From NCBI GenBank assembly GCA_964490145.1, contig CAZBBS010000007.1, forward strand, positions 1-57,430: a stretch of DNA of 57,430 nt. The letters run 5' to 3'. Of this stretch, positions 42,524 to 50,786 are shown piece after piece. The position numbers and the translations under genes are program-made. The notes beneath the pieces are model-generated. The model saw only the letters and a program-made list of their open reading frames with translations, did no database searches and was not told the DNA's origin. Each line of letters opens with the position of its first letter. The first letter of the stretch is position 1. This stretch comes from Eutrophocola sp964490145. GTDB taxonomy: Bacteria; Pseudomonadota; Gammaproteobacteria; Pseudomonadales; Pseudohongiellaceae.

Positions 42524-43660
42524 TCAAGCACCCCCGGCTTTCTCCCTGATCCAGTCCTCCACCATCGACGCCACACGCACAGGCATGTCATAGAGATCGG
42601 CTGTGCGCCCATAATGCCGTCCATTCTCCTGCCAGGTTGGCCGCTGGGGGCTTTCCAGAATTTCTGCCAATGCCTGATTCAGGGCTTCCTGGCGAAACGG
42701 CACCTTTACAACCAAACCGGCATTTGCCTGCTTTACATGAAAGGCATAACCGCAGGATGCCGTGGTCAGCACCGGCAGTCCGGCTACGATGGCTTCAAGA
42801 ATTACCATCCCGGCACTTTCTTTGCGCGACGGGTGCAGCAGCACATCAGCGCCCTGGTAAAACCTGGGCAGGTCATCCCTGGCAGAAATAAATGTGACAC
42901 ATGATTCTATCCCCAGACTGGCGGCCTGTTGCATATATTTTTCGGCCTTGTCACGCCCCACGACAAACAGTCGCACGCGGCTTTTGCAAGAATCCGGCAG
43001 TGCTGCTACGGCTCTGAGTGAACGGTCAACGCCCTTGGTTCTGAACCCGGATCCCACCTGCAGCACAAGCAATTGTTCATCCTTTATCCTGAACTCGTGC
43101 CGCAGAGACTGGCGAAGCGCATGCGCCTCATCATTTGCCGCCATTCTTCTTTCAATGCCTGGCGGCAGGTCAACCATGCGGTTTTCAGCATCCGGGTAAA
43201 AAGACAGATATTCCTGCCGCTGAAGGGGAGATAACAGAAGAATCCTGGTTTCAGCATTACCGTTCAGGACTGCGCGTTCAAATGCCAGGTACTGACGGCA
43301 GCGTGGTGTCAGGCGATACCACCAGGACCTTTCCCTGTACGCTTTCCAGGCAAAACAGGTATCGGCGGCATAATAAAAATCCAGGCCGGGGACACGATTG
43401 AAACCCAGAACCATATCGTACTGATTCTCGGACAGATGCTGACGGACAAAGGCGGCAAATGCCCGGCGCCTGGCAACCTTGCTGCCTCCGGCAGATTCGA
43501 CAATTACAGGCCTCATTCCTTCGGGTACCGGACCTTCCCAGCTCATGCAAAGCACATCACAGCTGGCCCCTCTTGCCACCAGGGTTTCACCAATGCCCCG
43601 GCAATCACGTTGCAGTCCACCATGCGGGAACCAGTTGAACAATACCATTGCCAGCTTCAT
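42524..43660 (-). CDS. waaG: LPS core glucosyltransferase I (GT4 family)
   Basis: 378 residues of GT-B fold: the acceptor half opens with LFNWFPHGGLQRDC and the donor half carries the GT4 signature HPSRKESAGMVILEAIVAGLP (the EX7E glutamates). It adds the first outer-core hexose to heptose II. Its ATG overlaps the waaF stop (ATGA) and waaP follows after 4 bases, so waaF-waaG-waaP is one coupled operon. Confidence 0.95.
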   Translation of the reverse strand: MKLAMVLFNWFPHGGLQRDCRGIGETLVARGASCDVLCMSWEGPVPEGMRPVIVESAGGSKVARRRAFAAFVRQHLSENQYDMVLGFNRVPGLDFYYAADTCFAWKAYRERSWWYRLTPRCRQYLAFERAVLNGNAETRILLLSPLQRQEYLSFYPDAENRMVDLPPGIERRMAANDEAHALRQSLRHEFRIKDEQLLVLQVGSGFRTKGVDRSLRAVAALPDSCKSRVRLFVVGRDKAEKYMQQAASLGIESCVTFISARDDLPRFYQGADVLLHPSRKESAGMVILEAIVAGLPVLTTASCGYAFHVKQANAGLVVKVPFRQEALNQALAEILESPQRPTWQENGRHYGRTADLYDMPVRVASMVEDWIREKAGGA

Positions 43661-44679
43661 GGTGCCCCCAGCTTGCCCATGGCATCAAAAACCAGCCCCG
43701 GCGAAAGCTGTTTCAGGCAATTGCCATGACCCAACGGGCAGGTTCGCTTGAAGCAGGGACTGCATTCCAGTTCCAGGGAAACAACCGACACCTTGTCGGA
43801 AAGCGGCGGCGTAAACCCGGGCGAGGTTGATCCGTAGATAACAGTGAGCGGACGAGACAGTGCCGCTGCAATATGCATCAAACCGGAGTCGTTGCTGACT
43901 ACCTGATCCGCCCTCGCCATCAGTATTATGGCCTGGGCGAGTGTAGTTCTGCCGCACAGATTGACACAGTGCCGGTGGTGCTCCGGCTCCAGGCCCTTGA
44001 GAATCTGTTCTGCAACCGGGGAGTCGTTGGTACTGCCCATAATCCAGACCTGCCCTTCTTTTTCCAGCCAGGCGGCTGCAACAGCAGCATAATGTTCGGC
44101 AGGCCATTTCTTGGCTTCACCAAACTCTGCCCCCGGACACAACACCAGCGTCAGCATGGATGTGTTCAGACTCATGTCTCTCGTGAGCGTTTCAGCATCA
44201 TGAGCATCCACTGACAGCGCAGGATGGGGCAAGGGAACGGGCAGTTTGGCGCCAGGCTCAAGGCCGAGTGCGATGAAGCGTTCTATCATCAGGCGATATC
44301 GGTGCTTGTCCAGTCGACGACAGTCATTGAGCAGCCAGCCTCGGGCTTCTCCTCGCCAGCCGGTGCGCACCGGAATGCCGGCAAACCTGGGAATCAAGGC
44401 TGACTTGAATGAATTGGGCAGGACGATGGCCTGATCAAAATTCTCCTGTCGAAGTTTATTCGCCAATGCCCGGCGCTTCCCCAGCGCGAGTTCACTATGC
44501 CCAACCGGCATGTCAATGGCACCACTGACCTGTGGCATGAACCTTAACAAATCTTCACACCAGGCCGGCGCCAGAACCTGAATTTCACAACCGGGATGCT
44601 GTTGCTGCAGGGTAATGAACAGGCTTTGCGCCATGACCATATCACCCACCCAGGAGGGACCAATAACCAGGATCTTCAT
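43657..44679 (-). CDS. waaF: ADP-heptose:LPS heptosyltransferase II
   Basis: Adds heptose II to the inner core. 340 residues, GT9 family: IGPSWVGDMVMAQSL at the N-terminus, CPGAEFGEAKKWPAEHYAAV, and the donor-site SNDSGLMHIAAAL. ATG 44679 gives the standard MKILVIGPSWVGD start. It is 13 bases after the GspE-like gene, so that gene may be co-transcribed with it. Confidence 0.96.
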   Translation of the reverse strand: MKILVIGPSWVGDMVMAQSLFITLQQQHPGCEIQVLAPAWCEDLLRFMPQVSGAIDMPVGHSELALGKRRALANKLRQENFDQAIVLPNSFKSALIPRFAGIPVRTGWRGEARGWLLNDCRRLDKHRYRLMIERFIALGLEPGAKLPVPLPHPALSVDAHDAETLTRDMSLNTSMLTLVLCPGAEFGEAKKWPAEHYAAVAAAWLEKEGQVWIMGSTNDSPVAEQILKGLEPEHHRHCVNLCGRTTLAQAIILMARADQVVSNDSGLMHIAAALSRPLTVIYGSTSPGFTPPLSDKVSVVSLELECSPCFKRTCPLGHGNCLKQLSPGLVFDAMGKLGAP

Positions 44680-44692
44680 GGGCTTGCCACTT

Positions 44693-46480
44693 TCACCCTT
44701 GTCGGGAGTCCGGGGTAACACGCAACACTTCATTCATGGTGGTAAGCCCTGCCGCGACTTTCTGCGCCCCGCTCAGGCGCAGGCTGCGCATACCTTCCTT
44801 GAAGGCCTCACGCTGCAGTTTGGGCAGGTCGCCACTGTCCTCGGAATAGGCCTGCAGGGTTTCAGTGAAAGGCATGACTTCAAACAAACCCTGTCGGCCC
44901 TTGAATCCGGTTTCCCGACATTCAAGACAGCCAACCGGTTCATACACGGTTTCGGGCATCGGCGCATTGAAGGGTTTGATCAAGGCTTTCCATACGGCCT
45001 CGTCCGGCTCAGCCGGAGTCTTGCAGTGTGGGCACAATGTTCGGACCAGGCGCTGCGCCACCACGCCGACCAGCGTGGCCTTGATGAGGTAGGAGGGAAC
45101 GCCCAGTTCAAGCAGCCGGGTAATCGCAGAGGGGGCGTCATTCGTATGCAGTGACGACAGCACCAGGTGTCCGGTCAGGGCCGCCTGTATGGCCATTTCA
45201 GCGGTTTCAAAATTCCGGATCTCCCCGATCATAATGATGTCAGGGTCCTGGCGCAGCAGCGCCTTGATCCCGTCTGCAAATGTCAGGTCGATATTTTCCT
45301 GCACCTGCATCTGGTTGAAGCTGGATTCCACCATTTCAATGGGATCTTCAATCGTACAGACATTAACCTCTTTGGTGGCCAGGGTCTTCAAGGTCGAATA
45401 CAGCGTCGTGGTCTTGCCACTGCCGGTTGGACCCGTGATCAGAATGATGCCGGTTTTCTTGTTGATCATGTCGTTCCAGCGCGCAATATCGCTGTCATCA
45501 AAGCCCAGCTCGGCGAATGTTTTCAGCAGGACATCAGGATCAAAAATACGCATGACCATTTTTTCACCAAAAGCGGTTGGCAAGGTCGACAGGCGCAACT
45601 CCACCTCGTTGCCCTTGGGGCTTTTGGTTTTCAGACGCCCATCCTGTGGACGGCGTTTTTCCGCCACGTTCATACGCCCGAGGATTTTCAGGCGGCTGGT
45701 CACAGCGTTCATCACCTGCATGGGAATCTGGTATACAGTGTAAAGAACGCCATCTATACGAAACCGGACATTGCCCACCTCTCGCCGCGGTTCAATGTGG
45801 ATATCGCTGGCTCGCTGATCAAACGCATACTGCAATAACCAGTCGACGATCCTCACCACATGCTGGTCATTGGCTTCCGGGTCTTTCAGGGACCCCAGCT
45901 CCAGCATCTGTTCGAGGTTGGTGATACCTGTGCTTGAGGAAGTGCCACCAGACTTGGCCAGATCAATGGACGCGGCCAGCCGGTAAAGTTCTTCTGTGAG
46001 TTTCTGGAGTTCCAGGGGATTGGCAACCACCCGCCTGATGGATTTGCGCAAGACATGTTCGAGATCGGCTTCCCAGCCGGACACAAAGGGTTCAGCACTG
46101 GCAATGGTCACCACTTCAGGTGTTACCTCGACAGCCATGATTTTATGCCGCTGGGTAAAGGCATACGACATCACCTGGGTGACCTTAGCCGCATCGATAC
46201 TCAAGGGATCTATATGGAAGTATTCCTGCCCGGCCATCTCGGCAAGAAACCGGGTCAGGACTTCAAGACTGAGAATCTTGCCCGGGTTTTTCTGGTCGTG
46301 GAGTTTCAGGTTGGCCAGATAGACCAGCAGGTTTTCCCGTTGCTGGGCACCACTGCGGCGTCTGGAAGACACCTCATCTTTCTGTGACGGGCTGATGCGT
46401 CCAGCAATTTCCAGCTCTCGCAGGAAAGCACCCAGTTCCAGGTGGCGATCCGCTTTTCCTGCCTTTTCTACAACACTCAT
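44693..46480 (-). CDS. GspE/PilB-family secretion/pilus ATPase, orphan
   Basis: 595 residues: an N-terminal GspE-N-like region (about 60-165), then the hexameric ATPase core with Walker A GPTGSGKTT (350-358), Walker B DIIMIGE (414-420) and the CTIEDPIE Asp box. Two CxxC pairs (CPHC, CLEC) form the zinc-binding element of this family. It would power type II secretion or type IV pilus extension, but no other assembly genes are near; it lies between the LPS operon and a transposase-like gene. Assignment to GspE versus PilB cannot be settled. Confidence 0.85.
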   Translation of the reverse strand: MSVVEKAGKADRHLELGAFLRELEIAGRISPSQKDEVSSRRRSGAQQRENLLVYLANLKLHDQKNPGKILSLEVLTRFLAEMAGQEYFHIDPLSIDAAKVTQVMSYAFTQRHKIMAVEVTPEVVTIASAEPFVSGWEADLEHVLRKSIRRVVANPLELQKLTEELYRLAASIDLAKSGGTSSSTGITNLEQMLELGSLKDPEANDQHVVRIVDWLLQYAFDQRASDIHIEPRREVGNVRFRIDGVLYTVYQIPMQVMNAVTSRLKILGRMNVAEKRRPQDGRLKTKSPKGNEVELRLSTLPTAFGEKMVMRIFDPDVLLKTFAELGFDDSDIARWNDMINKKTGIILITGPTGSGKTTTLYSTLKTLATKEVNVCTIEDPIEMVESSFNQMQVQENIDLTFADGIKALLRQDPDIIMIGEIRNFETAEMAIQAALTGHLVLSSLHTNDAPSAITRLLELGVPSYLIKATLVGVVAQRLVRTLCPHCKTPAEPDEAVWKALIKPFNAPMPETVYEPVGCLECRETGFKGRQGLFEVMPFTETLQAYSEDSGDLPKLQREAFKEGMRSLRLSGAQKVAAGLTTMNEVLRVTPDSRQG

Positions 46481-46570
46481 AAATCCATCAAGCCTTCAGG
46501 ACACTCACCGCGAGTGTAAAGCCCCGATATGGAAAAACAAGCGTTATTCTAACCCGACAAAAGCCCCTGA

Positions 46571-47536
46571 TCAGGCTGACAGCTTGTCTCGCAACTTGCG
46601 AACCTGTCCCAGGCACTTCGGAGTGTCGGCAAATTCCTGCTTCAGTTTACCGATGGTGGTGGAAACGGTGCCGTATCGCTTGAGCCCGAACTTGACGGCA
46701 ATCTCCTGCAACGTGACGCCGCCAACCTCCTGGCACAGGTACATGGCGACCCAACGCGGGAGATTCTTTGATCCAGGGCCACGGGCGGCCTGGTAAATGC
46801 TTTTCTCGGTTACTTTATAGAAAGCTGCCACTTCGCCAACCACCTTGCGAATGGATGGGCGCAATTTTGCCTGGGGGCCCCTGGATTTACCCCTGACCCC
46901 ACCGGATGCCTGCAGTGTTCTGGCACGCTGACTGAACTTTTTATCTCCCATGACAGACAACAGGTTTTTCTTGCCGTAAAAATGCGCAGTCTGCTTATCG
47001 ACGCCATCGTTGATATAACCTGCATAGCGTGCTGCCGGCCTGGGGCCTGCTGGCAGTAAATCCAGGAGGGTTCTGGTATTCAGCCAGGCCGGGGCCTTCT
47101 GTTTGTTCAGATAGATTCCCAGTGATGACCAGGCATATCCCACCGGATTGGTTCTTGCCTGTTTGGGCAGGTTGTGAACATAGCGACTGACAGGCAGCAG
47201 GTACTTGTCAATTTGCAGAAGAACAGACTTGTAACGCGTCTTGAATACCGAACCGCCATATCCTGACAGGTTCTGATAATTTTGCGTATACATGCCATCG
47301 ACCTGGCGCATGAAGCGGCTGAGATTTCCCTCAGGTGTGGCGACCAGCAAGTGGTATTCATTTTTTAACAGACAGTATGCAATGACTTCCACATTCAACC
47401 GGGAAGCAGCATCAGCAACGCCTTCCAGGAAGGCCTGGTTATATTTTGCTGAAGGAAAAATACGGTCACCGTCTTCACCACGGTTGCAAACATGATAACA
47501 GGCGCCGGGAAATTCAATTCGAAGGGGTCTTGCCAT
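46571..47536 (-). CDS. Y1/RAYT-type transposase-family protein with DnaA-like C-terminal HTH
   Basis: 321 residues. Residues 1-180 are a REP-associated tyrosine transposase (IS200-like) domain: MARPLRIEFPGACYHVCNRG, FLRQ-type helices, VFKTRYKSV, and the tyrosine in SRYVHNL. The HUH site reads NEYHLLV; related proteins usually have NHYHLLL, so the first metal-binding His is Glu. Residues about 225-310 resemble the DnaA domain IV helix-turn-helix (PRWVAMYLCQEVGGVTLQEIAVKFG). No terminal repeats or target duplication are seen, so it may be a domesticated gene rather than an active insertion sequence. Confidence 0.85.
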   Translation of the reverse strand: MARPLRIEFPGACYHVCNRGEDGDRIFPSAKYNQAFLEGVADAASRLNVEVIAYCLLKNEYHLLVATPEGNLSRFMRQVDGMYTQNYQNLSGYGGSVFKTRYKSVLLQIDKYLLPVSRYVHNLPKQARTNPVGYAWSSLGIYLNKQKAPAWLNTRTLLDLLPAGPRPAARYAGYINDGVDKQTAHFYGKKNLLSVMGDKKFSQRARTLQASGGVRGKSRGPQAKLRPSIRKVVGEVAAFYKVTEKSIYQAARGPGSKNLPRWVAMYLCQEVGGVTLQEIAVKFGLKRYGTVSTTIGKLKQEFADTPKCLGQVRKLRDKLSA

Positions 47537-47591
47537 GGTTCCAGTTGAATCCTTTTATAATTATTGTCAGACGGGAGTACACGTAATGAAC

Positions 47592-47612
47592 GGCCCTGCT
47601 GCACAAAGGGCC
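47592..47612. other. Hairpin upstream of the RAYT-like gene
   Basis: GGCCCT / AGGGCC (6-bp perfect stem, 9-base loop) followed by AAAAAG. It lies in the 179-base gap between cmoB and the RAYT-like gene, 56 bases before that start. It could be a REP-like structure or, on the plus strand, nothing; on the minus strand it has no T-run, so it is a weak terminator candidate. Confidence 0.4.
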
Positions 47613-47715
47613 AAAAAGCACTGGCGGCACAATCTGATTGTGTACTAACTGTGTAAAAAAAGTGCAAAGGGATTGTAGTAGAAAAACCGGCCGTAAAACA
47701 AGGTTAAATCGGTTA

Positions 47716-48684
47716 TCAGGGTTTTTCTGCGACGAAAATTGCCCGGACAGGTGCCGGATAGCCCTCAATGGTGATGGCCGGGTTGGTTTTGTCCAGGGCT
47801 TCAGGCAAGGATTCAAAGGTCATCCATTCCGTTGTTCGTTGCTCATCCACCGTGGTTTTTGACACATGCGCCAACCGGATATTTTTGAACCCTGCTTTTT
47901 TCAGCCACTCATGCAGGGTGTCACAGGAGGGGAGAAACCAGACATTGGGCATACGTGCATAGCGTCCCTGGGGAACCAGTGTCATACCCTCTTCGCCGTC
48001 AATCACCAGGGTTTCCAGCACCAATTCCCCGCCCCGGCGCAAACAATCCCTTAGCCCAAGAAGATGATCGAAGGGCGACCGTCGGTGATACATGACCCCC
48101 ATGGAAAACACTGTGTCAAAGGCATTCAGCTCAGGAGGCAGAGCTTCGAGGGCGCGAGGCAAAATATACACCGGCGGCTCTGGTAGAAAGTGCCTCATGG
48201 CCCAGTACTGCATGGTGAACAGGAGGTGGGAATCAACACCAACCACCAGCCTGGCCCCATTGCCTGCCATGCGCCAGCAATGGTAACCATTGCCGCAGCC
48301 TACATCGAGCACCACCCGGTTTTCCAGGGACGAAACATGATCCTTAAGGCGGTCCCATTTCCAGTCGGAGCGCCATTCGGTATCCATGTGAATGCCGAAC
48401 AATTCGAAGGGTCCCTTGCGCCAGGGATGCAGGGCCATCAACTGCTCTTTGAGCATCTGCCTTTCTGCATCTGTGGTCTGCCCTGCTTCACCCACTCGCA
48501 CTTTATCAGTCAGCTCCCAGGATACAGGCACAATCTCAGGCAAGGCCTTGAGCGCGGCCAACCAGCCATCGAAATCCCCATGATTGAACTCACTGACGAA
48601 ATCCTGCGGCAGAATGTCCCGCAGTCGCGCCAGCTTTTTGTTATCAAGCAAGGGAAGCAACGTTGAATAATCGAACATGGGCAT
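47716..48684 (-). CDS. cmoB: tRNA U34 carboxymethyltransferase
   Basis: Transfers the carboxymethyl group of carboxy-SAM to 5-hydroxyuridine at tRNA position 34. 322 residues: an N-terminal helical region and the SAM-fold motif VVLDVGCGNGYHCWRM followed by GVDSHLLF. YHRRSPFDHL is a typical CmoB segment. A second ATG lies 6 bases downstream; either could be used. The gene starts 6 bases after cmoA, which makes its cofactor. Confidence 0.95.
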   Translation of the reverse strand: MPMFDYSTLLPLLDNKKLARLRDILPQDFVSEFNHGDFDGWLAALKALPEIVPVSWELTDKVRVGEAGQTTDAERQMLKEQLMALHPWRKGPFELFGIHMDTEWRSDWKWDRLKDHVSSLENRVVLDVGCGNGYHCWRMAGNGARLVVGVDSHLLFTMQYWAMRHFLPEPPVYILPRALEALPPELNAFDTVFSMGVMYHRRSPFDHLLGLRDCLRRGGELVLETLVIDGEEGMTLVPQGRYARMPNVWFLPSCDTLHEWLKKAGFKNIRLAHVSKTTVDEQRTTEWMTFESLPEALDKTNPAITIEGYPAPVRAIFVAEKP

Positions 48685-48690
48685 GGTCTG

Positions 48691-49419
48691 TCAGGCTTTC
48701 ACAGCAACCATGGATACAAAATTGAAGCACTGGAACCAGACATCATAAGTGTCAAAACCTGCGCCGCGAATCCTTTGCTCGTGCTCGGCAATAGTCTCGG
48801 GGATCAGCACATTTTCCAGCGCAGTTCTCTTGCGACTGATTTCCAGTTTTGAATACCCCTGCTGCTCCTTGAAGCGGTGATGCATATCGATAAACAACTC
48901 ATCAAGGGCCGGATCCTCAAAGCGGATTTTTTCCGACAGGATCAGCATGCCTCCTGGACGCATTCCAGCAAACACCCTGGAAATCAGGGTATTCCGGTGT
49001 TCCAACGGCACGAATTGCAGAGTGAAATTCATTACCACCAGGGACGCGTTACTAATCGTTGTGTCCAGAATATCTTCGCAAAGCACGGTAACGGGAACTG
49101 TCGATTCATCCAGAGTCAGGGCTGACTGACAGCCCTGGGTCATGGCCTCGGAATTATCCACGGCAATGATTTCACAATGCCGGTTTTCAATATTGTGACG
49201 AATGGAAAGTGTCGCAGCACCCAGAGAACAACCCAGGTCGTAACACCGGGTATCCGCCTGTACATACCGGGCAGCCAGCGTGCCGATCATGGAAATGATG
49301 GTGGAGTAGCCCGGCACTGAGCGATTGATCATGTCAGGGAAAACATCGACGACCTTTTCATCGAACACGAAACTGCCCAGCGGCATTCCACTGGCGTATA
49401 AAGTATCCCTGGCAGTCAA
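48691..49419 (-). CDS. cmoA: Carboxy-S-adenosyl-L-methionine synthase
   Basis: Makes carboxy-SAM from SAM and prephenate for CmoB. The 242-residue protein has YDLGCSLGAATLSI (nucleotide loop), AVDNSEAM and VVMNFTLQFVP, all typical of CmoA. The start is TTG 49419; no ATG precedes the conserved FVFDEKVVDVFPDM segment except an internal one that would truncate it. The gene starts 3 bases after the HIT gene stop. Confidence 0.94.
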   Translation of the reverse strand: MTARDTLYASGMPLGSFVFDEKVVDVFPDMINRSVPGYSTIISMIGTLAARYVQADTRCYDLGCSLGAATLSIRHNIENRHCEIIAVDNSEAMTQGCQSALTLDESTVPVTVLCEDILDTTISNASLVVMNFTLQFVPLEHRNTLISRVFAGMRPGGMLILSEKIRFEDPALDELFIDMHHRFKEQQGYSKLEISRKRTALENVLIPETIAEHEQRIRGAGFDTYDVWFQCFNFVSMVAVKA

Positions 49420-49422
49420 ACG

Positions 49423-49857
49423 TCAGCCTGCCCGATTTGACAGTTGTGCCTGGGCATACCTCTGCCCTAGCAATACCTGGCGGATTTTTGCTGCCATGTC
49501 TGCCAGCTGGTCCTGAGAGACTTCCCGCGCATTTTTGAAATCCATATCAGCGGTGCTGTCCATCGGCATGAGATGGATGTGCGTATGAGGGACCTCTATA
49601 CCAATGATGGAAACACCAATTCGCCGACAGGGCACGACGGCCTTCACGGCTTTGGCAATTTTCTGGCTGACGGACATCAGGTGCCTGGCAGTGTCCTCGG
49701 GCACGTCATCCCAGTGATCCACTTCCTGCTTGGGGATCACCATACAATGGCCATCCTTGATCGGCATGATGGTCATGATGGAAATACACAGATCGTCTTC
49801 CCAGAGAAAGTGGCCGGGAATTTCGCTGTTGATGATTTTGGTAAAAATGCTACTCAC
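49423..49857 (-). CDS. HIT-family nucleotide-binding protein
   Basis: 144 residues with the histidine triad HTHIHLM (VPHTHIHLMP) and the N-terminal IFTKIINSEIPGHFLWED typical of HINT/HIT hydrolases acting on nucleoside phosphoramidates or Ap-type nucleotides. GTG 49857 has AGGTGA 6 bases upstream. It is followed by cmoA-cmoB on the same strand. Confidence 0.93.
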   Translation of the reverse strand: MSSIFTKIINSEIPGHFLWEDDLCISIMTIMPIKDGHCMVIPKQEVDHWDDVPEDTARHLMSVSQKIAKAVKAVVPCRRIGVSIIGIEVPHTHIHLMPMDSTADMDFKNAREVSQDQLADMAAKIRQVLLGQRYAQAQLSNRAG

Positions 49858-49942
49858 AAGCTCACCTGTCTCAGAATCGGGGACTGGGATTCTACCTCAA
49901 ATAGCCCCCGACACCGAGTCTGACCCATGGTTGGATCAACGG

Positions 49943-50416
49943 CTATATCAACTCCGGAATAGGTACGGCCGTTGTATGAATCACCTGCCGCAGGATGAAA
50001 CTGGAATGAACATCCGACACGCCTGCCAGCGGCGTTATCTTGTTGAGCAGGAAGTCCTGATACTCTTCCATATCCGCAACGATCACCTTGACCTGGTAAT
50101 CAGCGGTCTGGCCGGTGATGAGCACACATTCGAGCACCTGCGGGTATTCACGCAAAGCCCTTTCAAATTGCTCGAAGCGCTCCGGGGTATGCCTGTCCAT
50201 ACGAACCTGAATCAGGGCCAGCATTTTCAGGCCCAGTTTGGAGGCATTCACCAGTGCCACATAACCCTCGATGTAGCCCTCATCCTCCAGTTGCTTGACG
50301 CGTCGCAGACAGGGGGATGGCGACAGGCCCACCTTGTCAGCCAGTTGCTGGTTGCTGATCCGCCCATTGGCCTGCAGTTCGCGCAGGATACGCTTGTCTA
50401 TTCGGTCCAGTTCCAT
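49943..50416 (-). CDS. Lrp/AsnC-family transcriptional regulator
   Basis: 157 residues: N-terminal helix-turn-helix (LDRIDKRILRELQANGRI, then VGLSPSPCLRRVKQLEDEGYI) and a C-terminal ligand-binding RAM/ACT-like domain (VLECVLITGQTADYQVKVIV). SPSPCLRRVK in the recognition helix is of the Lrp subtype rather than AsnC. It is divergent from leuA, which makes leucine-responsive control plausible. ATG 50416 has no good ribosome site and the inverted-repeat element begins 15 bases upstream. Confidence 0.92.
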   Translation of the reverse strand: MELDRIDKRILRELQANGRISNQQLADKVGLSPSPCLRRVKQLEDEGYIEGYVALVNASKLGLKMLALIQVRMDRHTPERFEQFERALREYPQVLECVLITGQTADYQVKVIVADMEEYQDFLLNKITPLAGVSDVHSSFILRQVIHTTAVPIPELI

Positions 50417-50430
50417 GATTTTTTGAGAGC

Positions 50431-50575
50431 CAAGAGGCAAGAGACAAGATGCAGGGGGTTGCTTTCTGGATATTTAGTGCGCGATTTACTCACAGGGAAT
50501 CGGATAATTTTGCGGTAAAGCCACTAAATCAGCTTTTCTGAGCTGAACCCCTTGCATCTTGTCTCTTGCCTCTTG
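50431..50575. repeat. Dispersed inverted-repeat element, copy 2
   Basis: A 145-base unit bounded by 30-base inverted ends, 50431-50460 and 50546-50575, that match at 29 of 30 positions. The ends are built from the words CAAGAGG, CAAGAGA and CAAGATG, degenerate relatives of the GAGGCAG unit in copy 1. It has no open frame and no obvious target duplication. It resembles a small non-autonomous (MITE-like) or REP/BIME-type element. Confidence 0.85.
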
Positions 50576-50671
50576 TATCTATTACACCTCCGCTATAAAT
50601 AAGCTATATATGCTAATTTATATAATTTATTTAAAATTTTATGCCGATATTGCCACATTTATTGTGATATT

Positions 50672-50686
50672 CGCAATAATTTGCTC
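50672..50686. promoter_or_regulatory. Possible Lrp-type binding site
   Basis: CGCAATAATTTGCTC matches the Lrp consensus YAGHAWATTWTDCTR at about 11 of 15 positions by eye and is partly palindromic (GCAATAATTTGC). Its place between an Lrp-type gene and leuA makes it a reasonable candidate, no more. Confidence 0.35.
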
Positions 50687-50786
50687 TTCAGCTTCCTGTA
50701 CACTACGCCGTCTGTAGTAACCACAGCAGGCAACTACAGAAAGCAACACGCAAAACAACCACCAACCCTGAAAGAAAGAGGCTATC

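Larger units (their letters stand above)
50417..50786. other. Divergent region between the Lrp-type gene and leuA
   Basis: 370 bases. The left part is filled by the inverted-repeat element (50431-50575). The right part (50580-50690) is strongly AT-rich and probably carries the promoter(s), with an imperfect Lrp-box-like sequence at 50672-50686. A CTGTAGT/ACTACAG hairpin (50712-50718 and 50733-50739, 14-base loop) lies in the leuA leader. No conserved leucine leader peptide is convincing. Confidence 0.65.

Noticed and set aside
42520..42624. Longer N-terminus for waaP
   Set aside because: Would overlap waaG coding sequence and adds a Trp/Arg-rich stretch foreign to the family.
50641..50667. 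Short frame MPILPHLL before leuA as a leucine attenuator peptide
   Set aside because: Three leucines of eight is suggestive, but there is no ribosome site and no terminator/antiterminator pair with a T-run before leuA.
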